From positions 1-64,000 of the forward strand of contig NZ_JAMOZL010000004.1 of the NCBI RefSeq assembly GCF_023667495.1: 64,000 nucleotides of DNA, in the 5' to 3' direction. Positions within the stretch are counted from its first letter, which is position 1; each line of letters opens with the position of its first letter. Source of the stretch: Dyadobacter sp. MSC1_007. GTDB lineage: Bacteria; Bacteroidota; Bacteroidia; Cytophagales; Spirosomataceae. Shown one piece after another: positions 1 to 7,859 of this stretch. The position numbers and the translations under genes are program-made. Below the pieces are notes generated by a model, which was given only the letters and a program-made list of their open reading frames with translations, was not told where the DNA came from and did no database searches.

Positions 1-1496
1 GCATTGAAAAGCAAGTAAAAATATCCAGGAAGACCATCGGGTTGTATCAGCAGAAGCTGTTGCGTACCGGCCTAAGCTTCCAGGAACTTCTACTGGTGAG
101 AGATCAGGACTTGGAGCGCCTGGTCAGCTTCGAAAAGGTGAGTCCAGTGGAGGGTACCGATCCCAGAAAAGCTCACTTTTACGGTCAGATCGACTATTTT
201 ACCCATGAGTTAAGGCATCGTACCGGCGTTACACGGTTGGTCCTCTGGGAAGAATATATCAAAGAGAACCCTGACGGCCTGCAATATTCCAGGTTCTGCA
301 AACTTTTACAGGATCACCTCAAAATTGCCAAGGCAACGATGTATTTTGAGCATCATCCGGCCAAGATGATGCAGGTGGATTTTGCTGGGGACGTGCTCTA
401 CTATGTCGATCCTTCGAGCGGTGAGCTGATCGCATGCCCTGTCTTTGTTGCGGTGCTTCCTTTCAGTGGCTACGGTTATGTGGAAGCTTTGCCAAATATG
501 AAACTGGCACAAGTCGTAAAAGCGCTCAACAATGCATTAACTTACTTTGGAGGCGTCCCGCTCGGGGTTAAATCCGACAACATGAAGCAGTGGGTATCGC
601 GAAGTTCGCGCTATGAACCCGCGTTTACCGATATGCTCGAACAGTGGGCCAATCATAACCATATCGCCTTGTACGCTGCCCGGCCGCACAAACCCAAAGA
701 CAAAGCAGCGGTTGAAAACTTCGTAAAAATCACTTACCGGCGAGTTTACGCCCAATTACGCAATGACACCTTCCATAGTCTGGGTGCGCTGAATGCCGCC
801 ATTAAGGAGAAACTGGCACTGCATCACCAGATGAACTTCCAGAAAAAGGCGTTTAGTCGCCTGGAACTGTTCACAGAACAGGAAGCCCCGCATCTTCAGC
901 CTTTGCCGGAATCACCCTACCGGGTGCGGCACTACACCAAAGCCAAAGTCCAAAAGAATTATCATGTGGTCATCGGTGAAGACTGGCATTTTTACAGCGT
1001 TCCGTTCCGCTATATCGGCAGGGAGGTCAGGATCGCTTATTGCGAAGACACGGTGGAGATCTATCATGATAACCAGCGGATTGCCCTGCACAGCAGGAAC
1101 TACCGGAGTCATGGATACACCACTCTGAAAGAACATATGCCACAAGCCCATCAGGTGGTGTCCAAACAACAAGGCTGGGACCCGGAATACTATCTGAGAA
1201 AAGCCAGTGAAAACGGCCCGTGTACCTATGAGCTCTTCAAAAAAGTCATGGACAGCAAATTGATCATCGATCAATCATATACGTCTTGTCTGGGCCTGCT
1301 CAGATTGATCAAGTCCTATGGGGCCATCCGGGTGGAAAATGCCTGCAAGCGCGCCTTGACAGGCTACAAGTTCAGTTACACCGCTGTGAAAAACATCCTG
1401 GACCATAACATGGACCGGCTTGAAGACATCGACAGTAAAGAATACCGCATTCCCGATCACCCTAATGTGCGGGGCGCATCCGCTTATCAAGAATAA
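1..1496 (+). CDS. istA: IS21-family transposase IstA (5' end cut by window edge)
   Basis: DDE transposase that cuts and joins IS ends with help from IstB. The frame is open to the window edge (first full codon at base 3), and the leftmost residues include KISRKTIGLY, like the end of the N-terminal helix-turn-helix, so roughly the first tens of residues are missing. The catalytic triad is visible as the Asp of QVDFAGD, the Asp of KSDN and the Glu of KAAVENF. A Mu-transposase-like C-terminal region follows. The start lies outside the window; the first TTG inside, at 42, is not a credible start. The stop abuts the istB region, as is usual in this family. Confidence 0.95.
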   Translation, partial: IEKQVKISRKTIGLYQQKLLRTGLSFQELLLVRDQDLERLVSFEKVSPVEGTDPRKAHFYGQIDYFTHELRHRTGVTRLVLWEEYIKENPDGLQYSRFCKLLQDHLKIAKATMYFEHHPAKMMQVDFAGDVLYYVDPSSGELIACPVFVAVLPFSGYGYVEALPNMKLAQVVKALNNALTYFGGVPLGVKSDNMKQWVSRSSRYEPAFTDMLEQWANHNHIALYAARPHKPKDKAAVENFVKITYRRVYAQLRNDTFHSLGALNAAIKEKLALHHQMNFQKKAFSRLELFTEQEAPHLQPLPESPYRVRHYTKAKVQKNYHVVIGEDWHFYSVPFRYIGREVRIAYCEDTVEIYHDNQRIALHSRNYRSHGYTTLKEHMPQAHQVVSKQQGWDPEYYLRKASENGPCTYELFKKVMDSKLIIDQSYTSCLGLLRLIKSYGAIRVENACKRALTGYKFSYTAVKNILDHNMDRLEDIDSKEYRIPDHPNVRGASAYQE

Positions 1497-1520
1497 TTGT
1501 TTTACTATAACCTGTTCAAA

Positions 1521-2252
1521 ATGAATACTGAAAACACCTTGGACCTGCTAAGGTCACTTAAACTGTCTGGAATGGCCAGACGCTATGAGTCAGTTCTCTC
1601 ACTGCCCGTGCACGAACTGGTCGATGTCCATTCCCTGGTTGCGATGATCACCCAGGCCGAAGTCGAATACCGGCAGCATGCAAAGACCTCAAAGTATCTT
1701 AAAGCCAGCAAACTCCGGTATCACACCCTGCCGGAAGATATCCTGTGCACCCCCGAAAGAGGAATTACAAGGGAACAGGTGCTTAGGTTATCCGACGGAA
1801 TGTTCATCGAAAAGGGGGAGAATATTTTGATAACAGGGGCTACCGGCTGTGGTAAGAGCTTTTTAGCCTGCGCCTTAGGCCGGAGCGCTTGTCTGTTGGG
1901 AATACGCACCCAGTACTTTGGCATGAACAAATTCCTGGACGCCCTGGCACAGGCCCGGCTCGACGGCACATATCTGAAATGGATCAGGGCTGTGTCCGCC
2001 AACAAACTGCTGATCTTAGATGACTTCGGCTTAAAGCAACTGACCAATGACGCAAGAATCGCATTATTGGACATACTTGAAGACCGCTATGGGAACGGTT
2101 CGACGATTATCACCTCGCAGCTGCCGGTAGATAGTTGGTACAACTTCATAGATGAACCCACCTTGGCTGACGCTATTATGGACCGGCTCTCCGCATCCGC
2201 TCACAGGATTGCTTTAACTGGAAAATCACTGAGAAAAAGAAAAAATCACTAA
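1521..2252 (+). CDS. istB: IS21-family ATPase helper IstB
   Basis: AAA+ ATPase related to DnaC that assembles on target DNA and stimulates IstA. 243 aa from the ATG at 1521; a TTG at 1497 in the same frame directly after the istA stop is a less likely start. Walker A is GATGCGKS and Walker B is LLILDDFG, followed by the sensor region STIITSQLP. Length and order after istA are normal for the family, and the ORF is intact. Confidence 0.96.
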   Translation: MNTENTLDLLRSLKLSGMARRYESVLSLPVHELVDVHSLVAMITQAEVEYRQHAKTSKYLKASKLRYHTLPEDILCTPERGITREQVLRLSDGMFIEKGENILITGATGCGKSFLACALGRSACLLGIRTQYFGMNKFLDALAQARLDGTYLKWIRAVSANKLLILDDFGLKQLTNDARIALLDILEDRYGNGSTIITSQLPVDSWYNFIDEPTLADAIMDRLSASAHRIALTGKSLRKRKNH

Positions 2253-2296
2253 GTTTAATCATCACTCTCGCTCAGTGATGTAAAGCCACTTTCAGG

Positions 2297-2363
2297 TGGC
2301 GTACTTTGCGTAGGAATTTTTGGCAACCTTTGCTCAGGAACCCTGGCGTACTTTCGCAGGAAT
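2297..2363 (+). repeat. Paired direct repeats at IS21 right end
   Basis: Two near-identical copies, TGGCGTACTTTGCGTAGGAAT (here cut in two: tggcgtactttgcg + taggaat) at 2297-2317 and tggcgtactttcgcaggaat at 2344-2363, spaced 47 bp start to start. IS21-family ends typically carry multiple transposase-binding repeats, so these are probably IstA sites. A small hairpin (gccac/gtggc, 2285-2300) overlaps the first copy. Confidence 0.75.
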
Positions 2364-2622
2364 ATCTAAACTCGACACCAACATGTGGCAACAGATATCC
2401 TGATAGCGAAATTAGGGACCCAACTATTTCCTGTCGGACTGGACAGTACCATCAGAATTGCGACAATTATAGTAACTAGCAGAGGATTAAGATTGGCGAC
2501 ACTCTGTGATCATTACCGTTAACTAAATTGCCCTTCTTTTTTGATCAGTAATTTCCTATAATTGGTCAAATTTGTGAATTACATAAACTTTTATGGAATC
2601 GTAAACCTAATCCATTCTTATC
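2364..2622. other. Non-coding spacer after the IS
   Basis: No ORF, RNA gene or clear terminator is seen. It holds the unresolved outer tip of the IS and the upstream region of the DUF1508 gene, and becomes strongly AT-rich from about 2520. Confidence 0.5.
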
Positions 2623-2949
2623 ATGGCAAAATATGTTATCAAGAATCATGGCCACAGCCAGTTCATGTTCAACTTAATATCCGGCAGTAATGTAATCTTA
2701 ACAAGTGAGGCTTATAAAGACAAATCAAGCTGCAAATCTGGGATTTATTCAGTTCAAGTCAATTCTTTATTCGATGGGTCTTATCGTAGGAAGACTTCAG
2801 TTGGGAACCATCCTTATTTTACTCTTGTCGCAGGTAACGGAGAAACAATAGGTACTAGCGAAATGTACTCAAATGAGTTAGCTCGAGAAAATGGGATTTT
2901 GAGTGTTATAGCAAGTGGGCGAACCACCGAAATTGAAGATAGATCATAA
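2623..2949 (+). CDS. DUF1508 (YegP-like) double-repeat protein
   Basis: Small cytosolic protein of 108 aa made of two tandem DUF1508 repeats (about residues 1-50 and 55-103). Each has the pattern F/Y-x-L-x-x-G-x(3-5)-I-x-x-S/T-E/S...NGI-x-S-V: FNLISGSNVILTSE then FTLVAGNGETIGTSE. Family members such as E. coli YegP are of unknown function, usually standalone two-repeat proteins. Start is the ATG at 2623. It lies in the AT-rich block and nothing nearby fixes its role. Confidence 0.85.
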   Translation: MAKYVIKNHGHSQFMFNLISGSNVILTSEAYKDKSSCKSGIYSVQVNSLFDGSYRRKTSVGNHPYFTLVAGNGETIGTSEMYSNELARENGILSVIASGRTTEIEDRS

Positions 2950-2974
2950 TTTATTGGTGCTTTCATTTCCTTCT

Positions 2975-3370
2975 ATGGTAGATTTTTCCAGTACCACAAA
3001 ATTAGGCATTCTGAAATTTGAGCAATATTTAAGAAATAATATCAAATTAGATTTAATGTCGAACTTGAATCTTCACTTGGAAAATGTCAATTTGTTAAAT
3101 GACATTGAGCCAACGATAATTTCATTCTTCACTTGGATTGATCCACGCAAAGATTATGACCTTGGAGATCGGTTTAAAAGTTACAAAAACGGTTCCACAA
3201 ATGTTCATATGTTGCTGAGTTACGAAACAACAAAAATTATTTCGTTAATACCTGACTTTAGTCTTGCATATACTGCCGACGCAAAATCTCGATTATTTTC
3301 AATAGCTATCGGCACTATGACTGGCAAACAATTCGACGAATATCTTCAACTGATTGGATTACTGAAATAG
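2975..3370 (+). CDS. Hypothetical protein, accessory
   Basis: An unrecognised protein of 131 aa if started at the ATG at 2975. An in-frame GTG at 2915 would add 20 residues but overlap the preceding gene. No signal peptide, membrane segment or known motif is seen; composition is AT-rich with many Lys, Asn and Ile residues. No good ribosome-binding site precedes the ATG. It follows the DUF1508 gene by 25 bp and could be cotranscribed. Its stop is 44 bp from the convergent stop of the candidate toxin gene. Confidence 0.5.
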   Translation: MVDFSSTTKLGILKFEQYLRNNIKLDLMSNLNLHLENVNLLNDIEPTIISFFTWIDPRKDYDLGDRFKSYKNGSTNVHMLLSYETTKIISLIPDFSLAYTADAKSRLFSIAIGTMTGKQFDEYLQLIGLLK

Positions 3371-3414
3371 TTCATTTTTACTTGCCTGATGCTTTTCACT
3401 ACCAATTCCTGAAA

Positions 3415-3867
3415 TTACTCCGGATAAACTTCGTGGTTTCTATCCAACCAGCACAAGAAAAATACGTTTACTGATCGAAATCCGTGAACCCTCGCTTTTC
3501 CGGTAACCCGAAGTTCAAAAAACTGAATCTCTTTACTTATTCGATCGACTTTGCTATGTTTCGGTAAATCCTCGCGGTTCAAATGTTTCGTACATCCAGA
3601 TAATTTAAATATTTGCGGCCAGGTTAAGTTCGACACCTTTTCGATAAACGAACTGAATGCTTTTAATTCGTCTTTATCCCACTCAGAAAAGCATTGATGA
3701 GAAGCTTGGTAGTATTTTAGGCTAACTGATGGATCGCCATCCGTATTTGTCTCTAGACCAAACAACTTAGTCTCGACTGAACTCAAAATTGCTTTCTTTT
3801 CCTCACCCTTTTTGTTGGAAATGTTGTCTGGCAACGTCAACTTACTTCCTTTATTGTTACTACTCAT
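3415..3867 (-). CDS. Candidate toxin partner of Panacea antitoxin
   Basis: 150 aa from the ATG at 3867 (a GTG sits one codon upstream). Its start overlaps the end of the Panacea-domain gene by 8 bp, so the two are translationally coupled, antitoxin gene first. The N-terminal third is Lys/Ser-rich and looks flexible. The C-terminus has alternating hydrophobic strands ending in CWLDRNHEVY, reminiscent of, but not proof of, a small RelE-like RNase fold. The Panacea domain is known to pair with many unrelated toxin types, so the toxin call rests mainly on gene position. I do not recognise the family. Confidence 0.5.
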   Translation of the reverse strand: MSSNNKGSKLTLPDNISNKKGEEKKAILSSVETKLFGLETNTDGDPSVSLKYYQASHQCFSEWDKDELKAFSSFIEKVSNLTWPQIFKLSGCTKHLNREDLPKHSKVDRISKEIQFFELRVTGKARVHGFRSVNVFFLCWLDRNHEVYPE

Positions 3868-4336
3868 CACTCAACACTGATTTGTAATATCTAATCATAT
3901 TTCCTTTCGATATAACAGTGCTGCATCTTAATTCTGGCGCAATACCACCTCGAGCAGCTATCCATGGATCTTCCAAATGGGTTAGTTCCTCCAGGTACTT
4001 CGCAGTTTTGCCTCCATAAATTCGATTTACTTCATGCAAAATCTCCTCAACATTTTCGGATACAACGTCGTCACACTCACACATTGGAAGTGCTTCCCAT
4101 CCAAATTGTTTATATGTCTCATAGATTTCTGGAAGTACCGGGCCGTGAGCCCAAGCTTCGAAGTCCGCTTCAAAAAGCGATTTCCCTTTTAGCACCATAG
4201 TCCAGGCCTGTGCATAGTACAATAATTTCTGAAGTTTTAGGTGAGTTATTGAGTCACCTGCATCTCGATCGATGTGACATAAAAACCAGTTTGCGATATC
4301 AACTGGATGGTAGTTGTACGAGGTATTCGGCTCCAT
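3860..4336 (-). CDS. Panacea-domain (DUF4065/SocA-like) antitoxin
   Basis: 158 aa with the Panacea/SocA-like signature: ANWFLCH near the start, LKLQKLLYYAQAW at about residues 33-45 and FEAWAHGPVLPEIY at about 60-73. Panacea domains act as antitoxin modules that neutralise diverse fused or adjacent toxins (known family behaviour). It starts with ATG at 4336 and its stop overlaps the next gene. An 11-bp perfect inverted repeat lies 50-84 bp upstream and is a candidate autoregulatory operator. Confidence 0.85.
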   Translation of the reverse strand: MEPNTSYNYHPVDIANWFLCHIDRDAGDSITHLKLQKLLYYAQAWTMVLKGKSLFEADFEAWAHGPVLPEIYETYKQFGWEALPMCECDDVVSENVEEILHEVNRIYGGKTAKYLEELTHLEDPWIAARGGIAPELRCSTVISKGNMIRYYKSVLSDE

Positions 4337-4385
4337 TTATATAAATTTCCGTTTCGTGAAGGTATAAAATATCCCTGAGTTTAAT

Positions 4386-4420
4386 TATACACCCTGCCGA
4401 CATAGTCAACAGGGTGTATA
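4386..4420. promoter_or_regulatory. 11-bp perfect inverted repeat upstream of the Panacea operon
   Basis: tatacaccctg (4386-4396) and cagggtgtata (4410-4420) are exact reverse complements with a 13-nt loop. It lies between the end of the small three-gene operon and the start of the Panacea gene, both on the minus strand. No T-run follows on either side, so an operator is preferred over a terminator, but either is possible. Confidence 0.5.
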
Positions 4421-4445
4421 TATTTACACTTCAAAACATGATTGC

Positions 4446-4747
4446 TCATACAACCTTCAATATTTCTTTTTCAACCCTTGATAGAAACTTGGATCGTGAT
4501 TTCAATGTCTCCATATCCTTGTGGGATGATAGGTAAAAAACACCTTCCTTGTTGGGATCGTCCAGCAGATAGAACTTATATCCGTATTTGACCTCACCTG
4601 GCAACAAATCAGTACTTTTGACCGTTGGCGCGAACTGGTATAGCATGGCTCCGTATTCCTTAAAAATTCCGGAATGTAAGGCGTGGTAAGCTGATCCGGG
4701 TCTATCGCTTTTGCAACAAAGGGCTGTTCAATTTTCGCTTTCATCAT
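4446..4747 (-). pseudogene. Small unknown gene split by a 1-nt frameshift
   Basis: Two overlapping minus-strand frames read as one protein of about 100 aa if a single T is added to the T5 run (plus-strand A5 at 4662-4666). The first part runs from ATG 4747 through YIPEF; the shifted frame continues FKEYGAMLYQF and then a charged C-terminus ending at 4446. The downstream frame carries normal-looking protein sequence. This is either a real frameshift, a phase-variable homopolymer or a sequencing error. It overlaps the upstream gene by 4 bp (ATGA). Function unknown. Confidence 0.6.
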
Positions 4748-5001
4748 ATAGCCTCTCCTTTCTGCTTTAATTCCTGGAACAATTTCTGTGCGTTCTCAAT
4801 CGCCTCACCTTGAGTCCATCCCCAGAATGTTCCCGCTAGAGAATGTAGCTTCTCATTCATCTCGACGGGCTCTTCGATTGCCGGAATTCCATCATTCGGT
4901 CCCCAGCTGTCGAACACATCTCCTTCGCTGTTCAATATGATCTCGTACGGCATCTTTCCGAAACTAACCTGTTCCTTGTATTTGTCGACCACTATATTCA
5001 T
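4744..5001 (-). CDS. Small hypothetical protein in coupled operon
   Basis: 85 aa, acidic, with a Trp-rich segment (AGTFWGWTQGEA) towards the C-terminus. Function not recognised. It overlaps both neighbours by 4 bp (4998-5001 and 4744-4747), so the three genes are probably translated as a coupled unit. No signal peptide or membrane helix. Small adjacent soluble proteins in accessory islands are often immunity or antitoxin components, but nothing here shows that directly. Confidence 0.55.
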   Translation of the reverse strand: MNIVVDKYKEQVSFGKMPYEIILNSEGDVFDSWGPNDGIPAIEEPVEMNEKLHSLAGTFWGWTQGEAIENAQKLFQELKQKGEAI

Positions 5002-5243
5002 TTCCTTGATCTCTGCTCGCGTAGGACTGGATCGATTGCACCTTGCATGTACCCGACCAAAATCTCAGCGTATTCCCTGTTGGTAAAAGCTGCTTGGGGT
5101 TGCTGGGTATCATTGCCCGAATAAACTACCCATGCATGATCAGGATATGCTACGAACACTAGTTCTGAAAAGGTTTCCGCATTTTCATTTGAAGAAAGCT
5201 TAACCGCCATTTTAATATTCTCGAAGAACCCGCTCAACTTCAC
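4998..5243 (-). CDS. Small hypothetical protein, first gene of coupled operon
   Basis: 81 aa, starting at ATG 5243, with a strand-rich centre (ELVFVAYPDHAWVVYSG) and a helical C-terminal half. It is the first of three minus-strand genes linked by 4-bp overlaps. The divergent FRG-domain gene starts 98 bp away, so the spacer 5244-5340 probably contains both promoters. Family not recognised. Confidence 0.55.
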   Translation of the reverse strand: MKLSGFFENIKMAVKLSSNENAETFSELVFVAYPDHAWVVYSGNDTQQPQAAFTNREYAEILVGYMQGAIDPVLREQRSRK

Positions 5244-5340
5244 ATCTCAAAGGACTATTTTATCACTAACAGGTGATTATTTACTTCACTAAAATGCACT
5301 ATCATTGCATTGAATACTAATTACAACTATCAAATCTAGA

Positions 5341-6060
5341 ATGAACAAAGAAGTTGTGCATTCCGTATCTAGTTATATGGATATTGTTTTGGACTCACGT
5401 CTTTATGGTGGGCTCTCACTTTTTAGAGGGCAGCCAACCAACGAATCCCTATTACCCAGCATTGGGCGAAAAAAAATTGAAGAAGAAATTCTTCCAACTA
5501 AGGCTTTCCTAGCAAAAGAAAAGAAGGCTATTGACGCCTTAAAACGACGTTGCGGATTGCTTGTCGAACGCATGCCTACTAGCGATTGGGACTGGCTAAT
5601 ATTGGCCCAGCACTTTGGAATGAAAACTAGGTTGCTTGACTGGAGCACAAATCCCCTAGTGGCTTTATGGTTTGCTTGTGAATCTGCTCTTAAAAGAAAA
5701 ACTCCAGATGCCTATGTATACTTTTTGTGGGCAATCGATCAGACTTATGTTGATATATCCGTTGATAATCCGTTTGAGTTGGAAGTTACTAAATTACTTA
5801 TGCCAACGATTAATAATCCGCGAATTGCTGCGCAAGCAGGGTGGTTCACGGCATTTGGCCACAAATTCAGACTAGGCGAAAAATTCGTTGCGCTGGATCA
5901 AGACCCCGACTTCGGGCCAAATTTGACAGAAATCCGAATACCATCTCAAAGTTTAGATGAAGTAATTTTCCAGCTATCACAACTTGGAGCAAATAATTCT
6001 ACGATTTATCCAGATTTAGAGGGGCTCTGCAAACACCTAAATTGGGAAATGAATTTGTAA
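5341..6060 (+). CDS. FRG domain-containing protein
   Basis: 239 aa with the features of the FRG domain: SLFRGQ near residue 27, a Lys/Glu helix, then AQHFGMKTRLLDWSTNP at about 88-104 followed by LVALWFAC. FRG proteins are common in accessory and defence islands; the biochemical activity of the domain is not established to my knowledge. Start ATG 5341. It is transcribed divergently from the small three-gene operon. The AT-rich base composition fits the surrounding island. Confidence 0.85.
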   Translation: MNKEVVHSVSSYMDIVLDSRLYGGLSLFRGQPTNESLLPSIGRKKIEEEILPTKAFLAKEKKAIDALKRRCGLLVERMPTSDWDWLILAQHFGMKTRLLDWSTNPLVALWFACESALKRKTPDAYVYFLWAIDQTYVDISVDNPFELEVTKLLMPTINNPRIAAQAGWFTAFGHKFRLGEKFVALDQDPDFGPNLTEIRIPSQSLDEVIFQLSQLGANNSTIYPDLEGLCKHLNWEMNL

Positions 6061-6081
6061 GTTAAGCAAAACAAATTTCAA

Positions 6082-6313
6082 ATGTATGATCAAATTGACC
6101 TAGAGTTCGAGGTGGAGGGTATTGGTGTCTTTAAAATACATAGTGTACTGCGTGAATTCGCTTACTATACTTTTGGGTGATTCGGCACAGACTCTGGACA
6201 AAACGGGAATTTCAGTTATTGAGTCGATCATTAACCTTGCGTTATCCAGACAAGCACAAATTTTAAAGATCAAGGACGCAGTAAAGGACAAAAGTTCGCG
6301 GAGCGTTGCTTAG
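6082..6313 (+). pseudogene. Possible small gene with frameshift
   Basis: From ATG 6082 one frame encodes MYDQIDLEFEVEGIG... to a TGA at 6178-6180. Removing one G from the GGG at 6175-6177 joins it to the next frame, which runs from DSAQTLDKTG to a TAG at 6313, giving about 76 aa. The joined sequence is plausible (acidic start, helical end), but no homologue is recognised. It lies 22 bp after the FRG gene on the same strand and could be its partner. Chance is not excluded. Confidence 0.35.
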
Positions 6314-7539
6314 AGATTCAAGTAGGTTATATCAGCAAATTCTGCGTCCCTACGAAGCCTATCAACCAGCCATTGCGCTTCTTTTTCAAGCCGTTCAGTT
6401 GCAATTAGATGAGTAGCTACAACTAATTCGCCTGATGTGTAATCTCTTATAGTTATGCAGACCAAGCAGTCCATTCGAAGTTTTTCATAAAGTCGCGTCA
6501 CTTTATCAAGATTAAACATGGTCGGCTCGTGAAACAAACCGAAATTAAACTCTGGCAGTGTTTCACTGTCGATGAAAATTATCTTCTCAGCGTATTCTGA
6601 ATCAATATGTTGTGTCTTTTTTTGTTTTAGTACGGCCTCGAGATGTTTGAGGATTTCATGTTCCTCGATCGAAAACTTGTAATTGATTCCGCTATTAGGA
6701 GCAGGTTGGTCAACTAAACCGTTTGAATAAAAAATAATACCGTGGCTTTCATTCATTAGTTTATCTAATCGTTCATCACTAAAGTGCTCAGTTCTCATCG
6801 ACCCGTATTCATTATCAACCTGAAAATTCAATAATTCACCTGGATGAGCAGTGTTGAGATGCTTCCGCAATTGAATAAGATAAGCCGAAAAATGTGATTT
6901 ATACGCGGGTGTAACTCTGCCCTTGAAGTCGATGACAACAATAATTGGAGGCAATTTAATGGTCTTCTCAGTTAACAGTATGAACTCAGTTGCAACACGT
7001 TTCAGGACATCAAATTCTATCCGTTTGGGAATCGCCGGTTTAGTGCATTCAATTATGAATTTTTTGCCATCCAAATAGCAAACACCATCGAGAGGCTTCC
7101 CGTTATCTTCAGGCTTTTTTTCAACTAGAATTCGTTTTTGCTCGAGGAGCCTTGTTATATAAATTTCATAGAAAAAGTTTCGAAGGTTCTCTGCATGTAC
7201 CTTCCTAGCATCGTTGTAGTCGCCCCGTAAATGCTCAAACTCCTTAACTACATGCCTGGGAAGTGTATGTAGGTAGACGGTAAGTTTTACAATTTTGTCT
7301 AATGCTACGATGCATTCAAAGCTGTTTTTATTTGCGAGCAGTTCCACAATCCAAAAATGCTTCTCAATGGACTTATCTTCTCGTTCAGAAATCACAAAGT
7401 ATTCTTCACCGAAATACAATTTTAGCGCTGTATACACTCGAGAAAACACTCCACGACCAATAACTGGGGGAGCAAACACGGAAGAAATTTTCTCGCCATT
7501 ATCGTACCATTCTTGCAATACATTTATTTTTCGTCCCAT
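6310..7539 (-). CDS. Unknown protein with nuclease-like motif
   Basis: 409 aa from ATG 7539 (a TTG at 7569 would add ten residues). Family not recognised. The middle contains KPLDGVCYLDGKKFIIECTK (about residues 158-177), which has the D...(strand)-E-C-x-K layout of PD-(D/E)xK nuclease cores; the spacing is imperfect, so this is suggestive only. The rest is mixed helix and strand with no signal peptide or membrane helix. Its stop overlaps the end of the frameshifted small ORF on the other strand by 4 bp. Confidence 0.6.
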   Translation of the reverse strand: MGRKINVLQEWYDNGEKISSVFAPPVIGRGVFSRVYTALKLYFGEEYFVISEREDKSIEKHFWIVELLANKNSFECIVALDKIVKLTVYLHTLPRHVVKEFEHLRGDYNDARKVHAENLRNFFYEIYITRLLEQKRILVEKKPEDNGKPLDGVCYLDGKKFIIECTKPAIPKRIEFDVLKRVATEFILLTEKTIKLPPIIVVIDFKGRVTPAYKSHFSAYLIQLRKHLNTAHPGELLNFQVDNEYGSMRTEHFSDERLDKLMNESHGIIFYSNGLVDQPAPNSGINYKFSIEEHEILKHLEAVLKQKKTQHIDSEYAEKIIFIDSETLPEFNFGLFHEPTMFNLDKVTRLYEKLRMDCLVCITIRDYTSGELVVATHLIATERLEKEAQWLVDRLRRDAEFADITYLNL

Positions 7540-7859
7540 ATGATAACTAAGATGGCGGTGTAGCGGCAACCTTCTTGTTGCAAATTACCTTGTTGTTGAG
7601 ACCGTTCAAAGCCGCATTATACTCCACTCCTTCGCAGTGGGATCTCTATCAAGATAGATAACAAATATTGGTGATGGAAAGTTGAAAGATCAATGATGAC
7701 GAGCGAAATAGTGAGATTGATCAGCGGTACTATGTACTGTTCTGATACGGAGACACCTTGCTTTACGGAATAGCTGAACAGAGGCATGTTGCAATTTCGG
7801 CAGGAGCTGTTTTGACAAGTTAGTTCAGGCCAAAATAAGATACGAAGAATAATCGTGGA
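7540..7859. other. Intergenic region between two minus-strand island genes
   Basis: No ORF or RNA gene seen. It contains short inverted repeats (ccact/agtgg at 7624-7640; tctatc/gataga at 7645-7658) that could be a weak terminator for the DUF6602 gene or operators for the downstream gene. No T-run supports a strong terminator. Confidence 0.35.

Larger units (their letters stand above)
1..2363 (+). mobile_element. IS21-family insertion sequence, left end outside window
   Basis: The istA-istB gene pair with a tandem-repeat right end defines an IS21-family element. The left terminus lies before base 1. The right boundary is not resolved: the repeats end at 2363, and the true tip could lie some tens of bases further. 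The element borders the AT-rich accessory block to its right, so it may have inserted into, or at the edge of, that island. Both reading frames are intact in the window, so it could be active. Confidence 0.85.

Noticed and set aside
4446..4646. Independent 66-codon gene starting at 4646
   Set aside because: Its natural upstream sequence is in the overlapping frame; a single-base frameshift explains both frames better than two separate genes.
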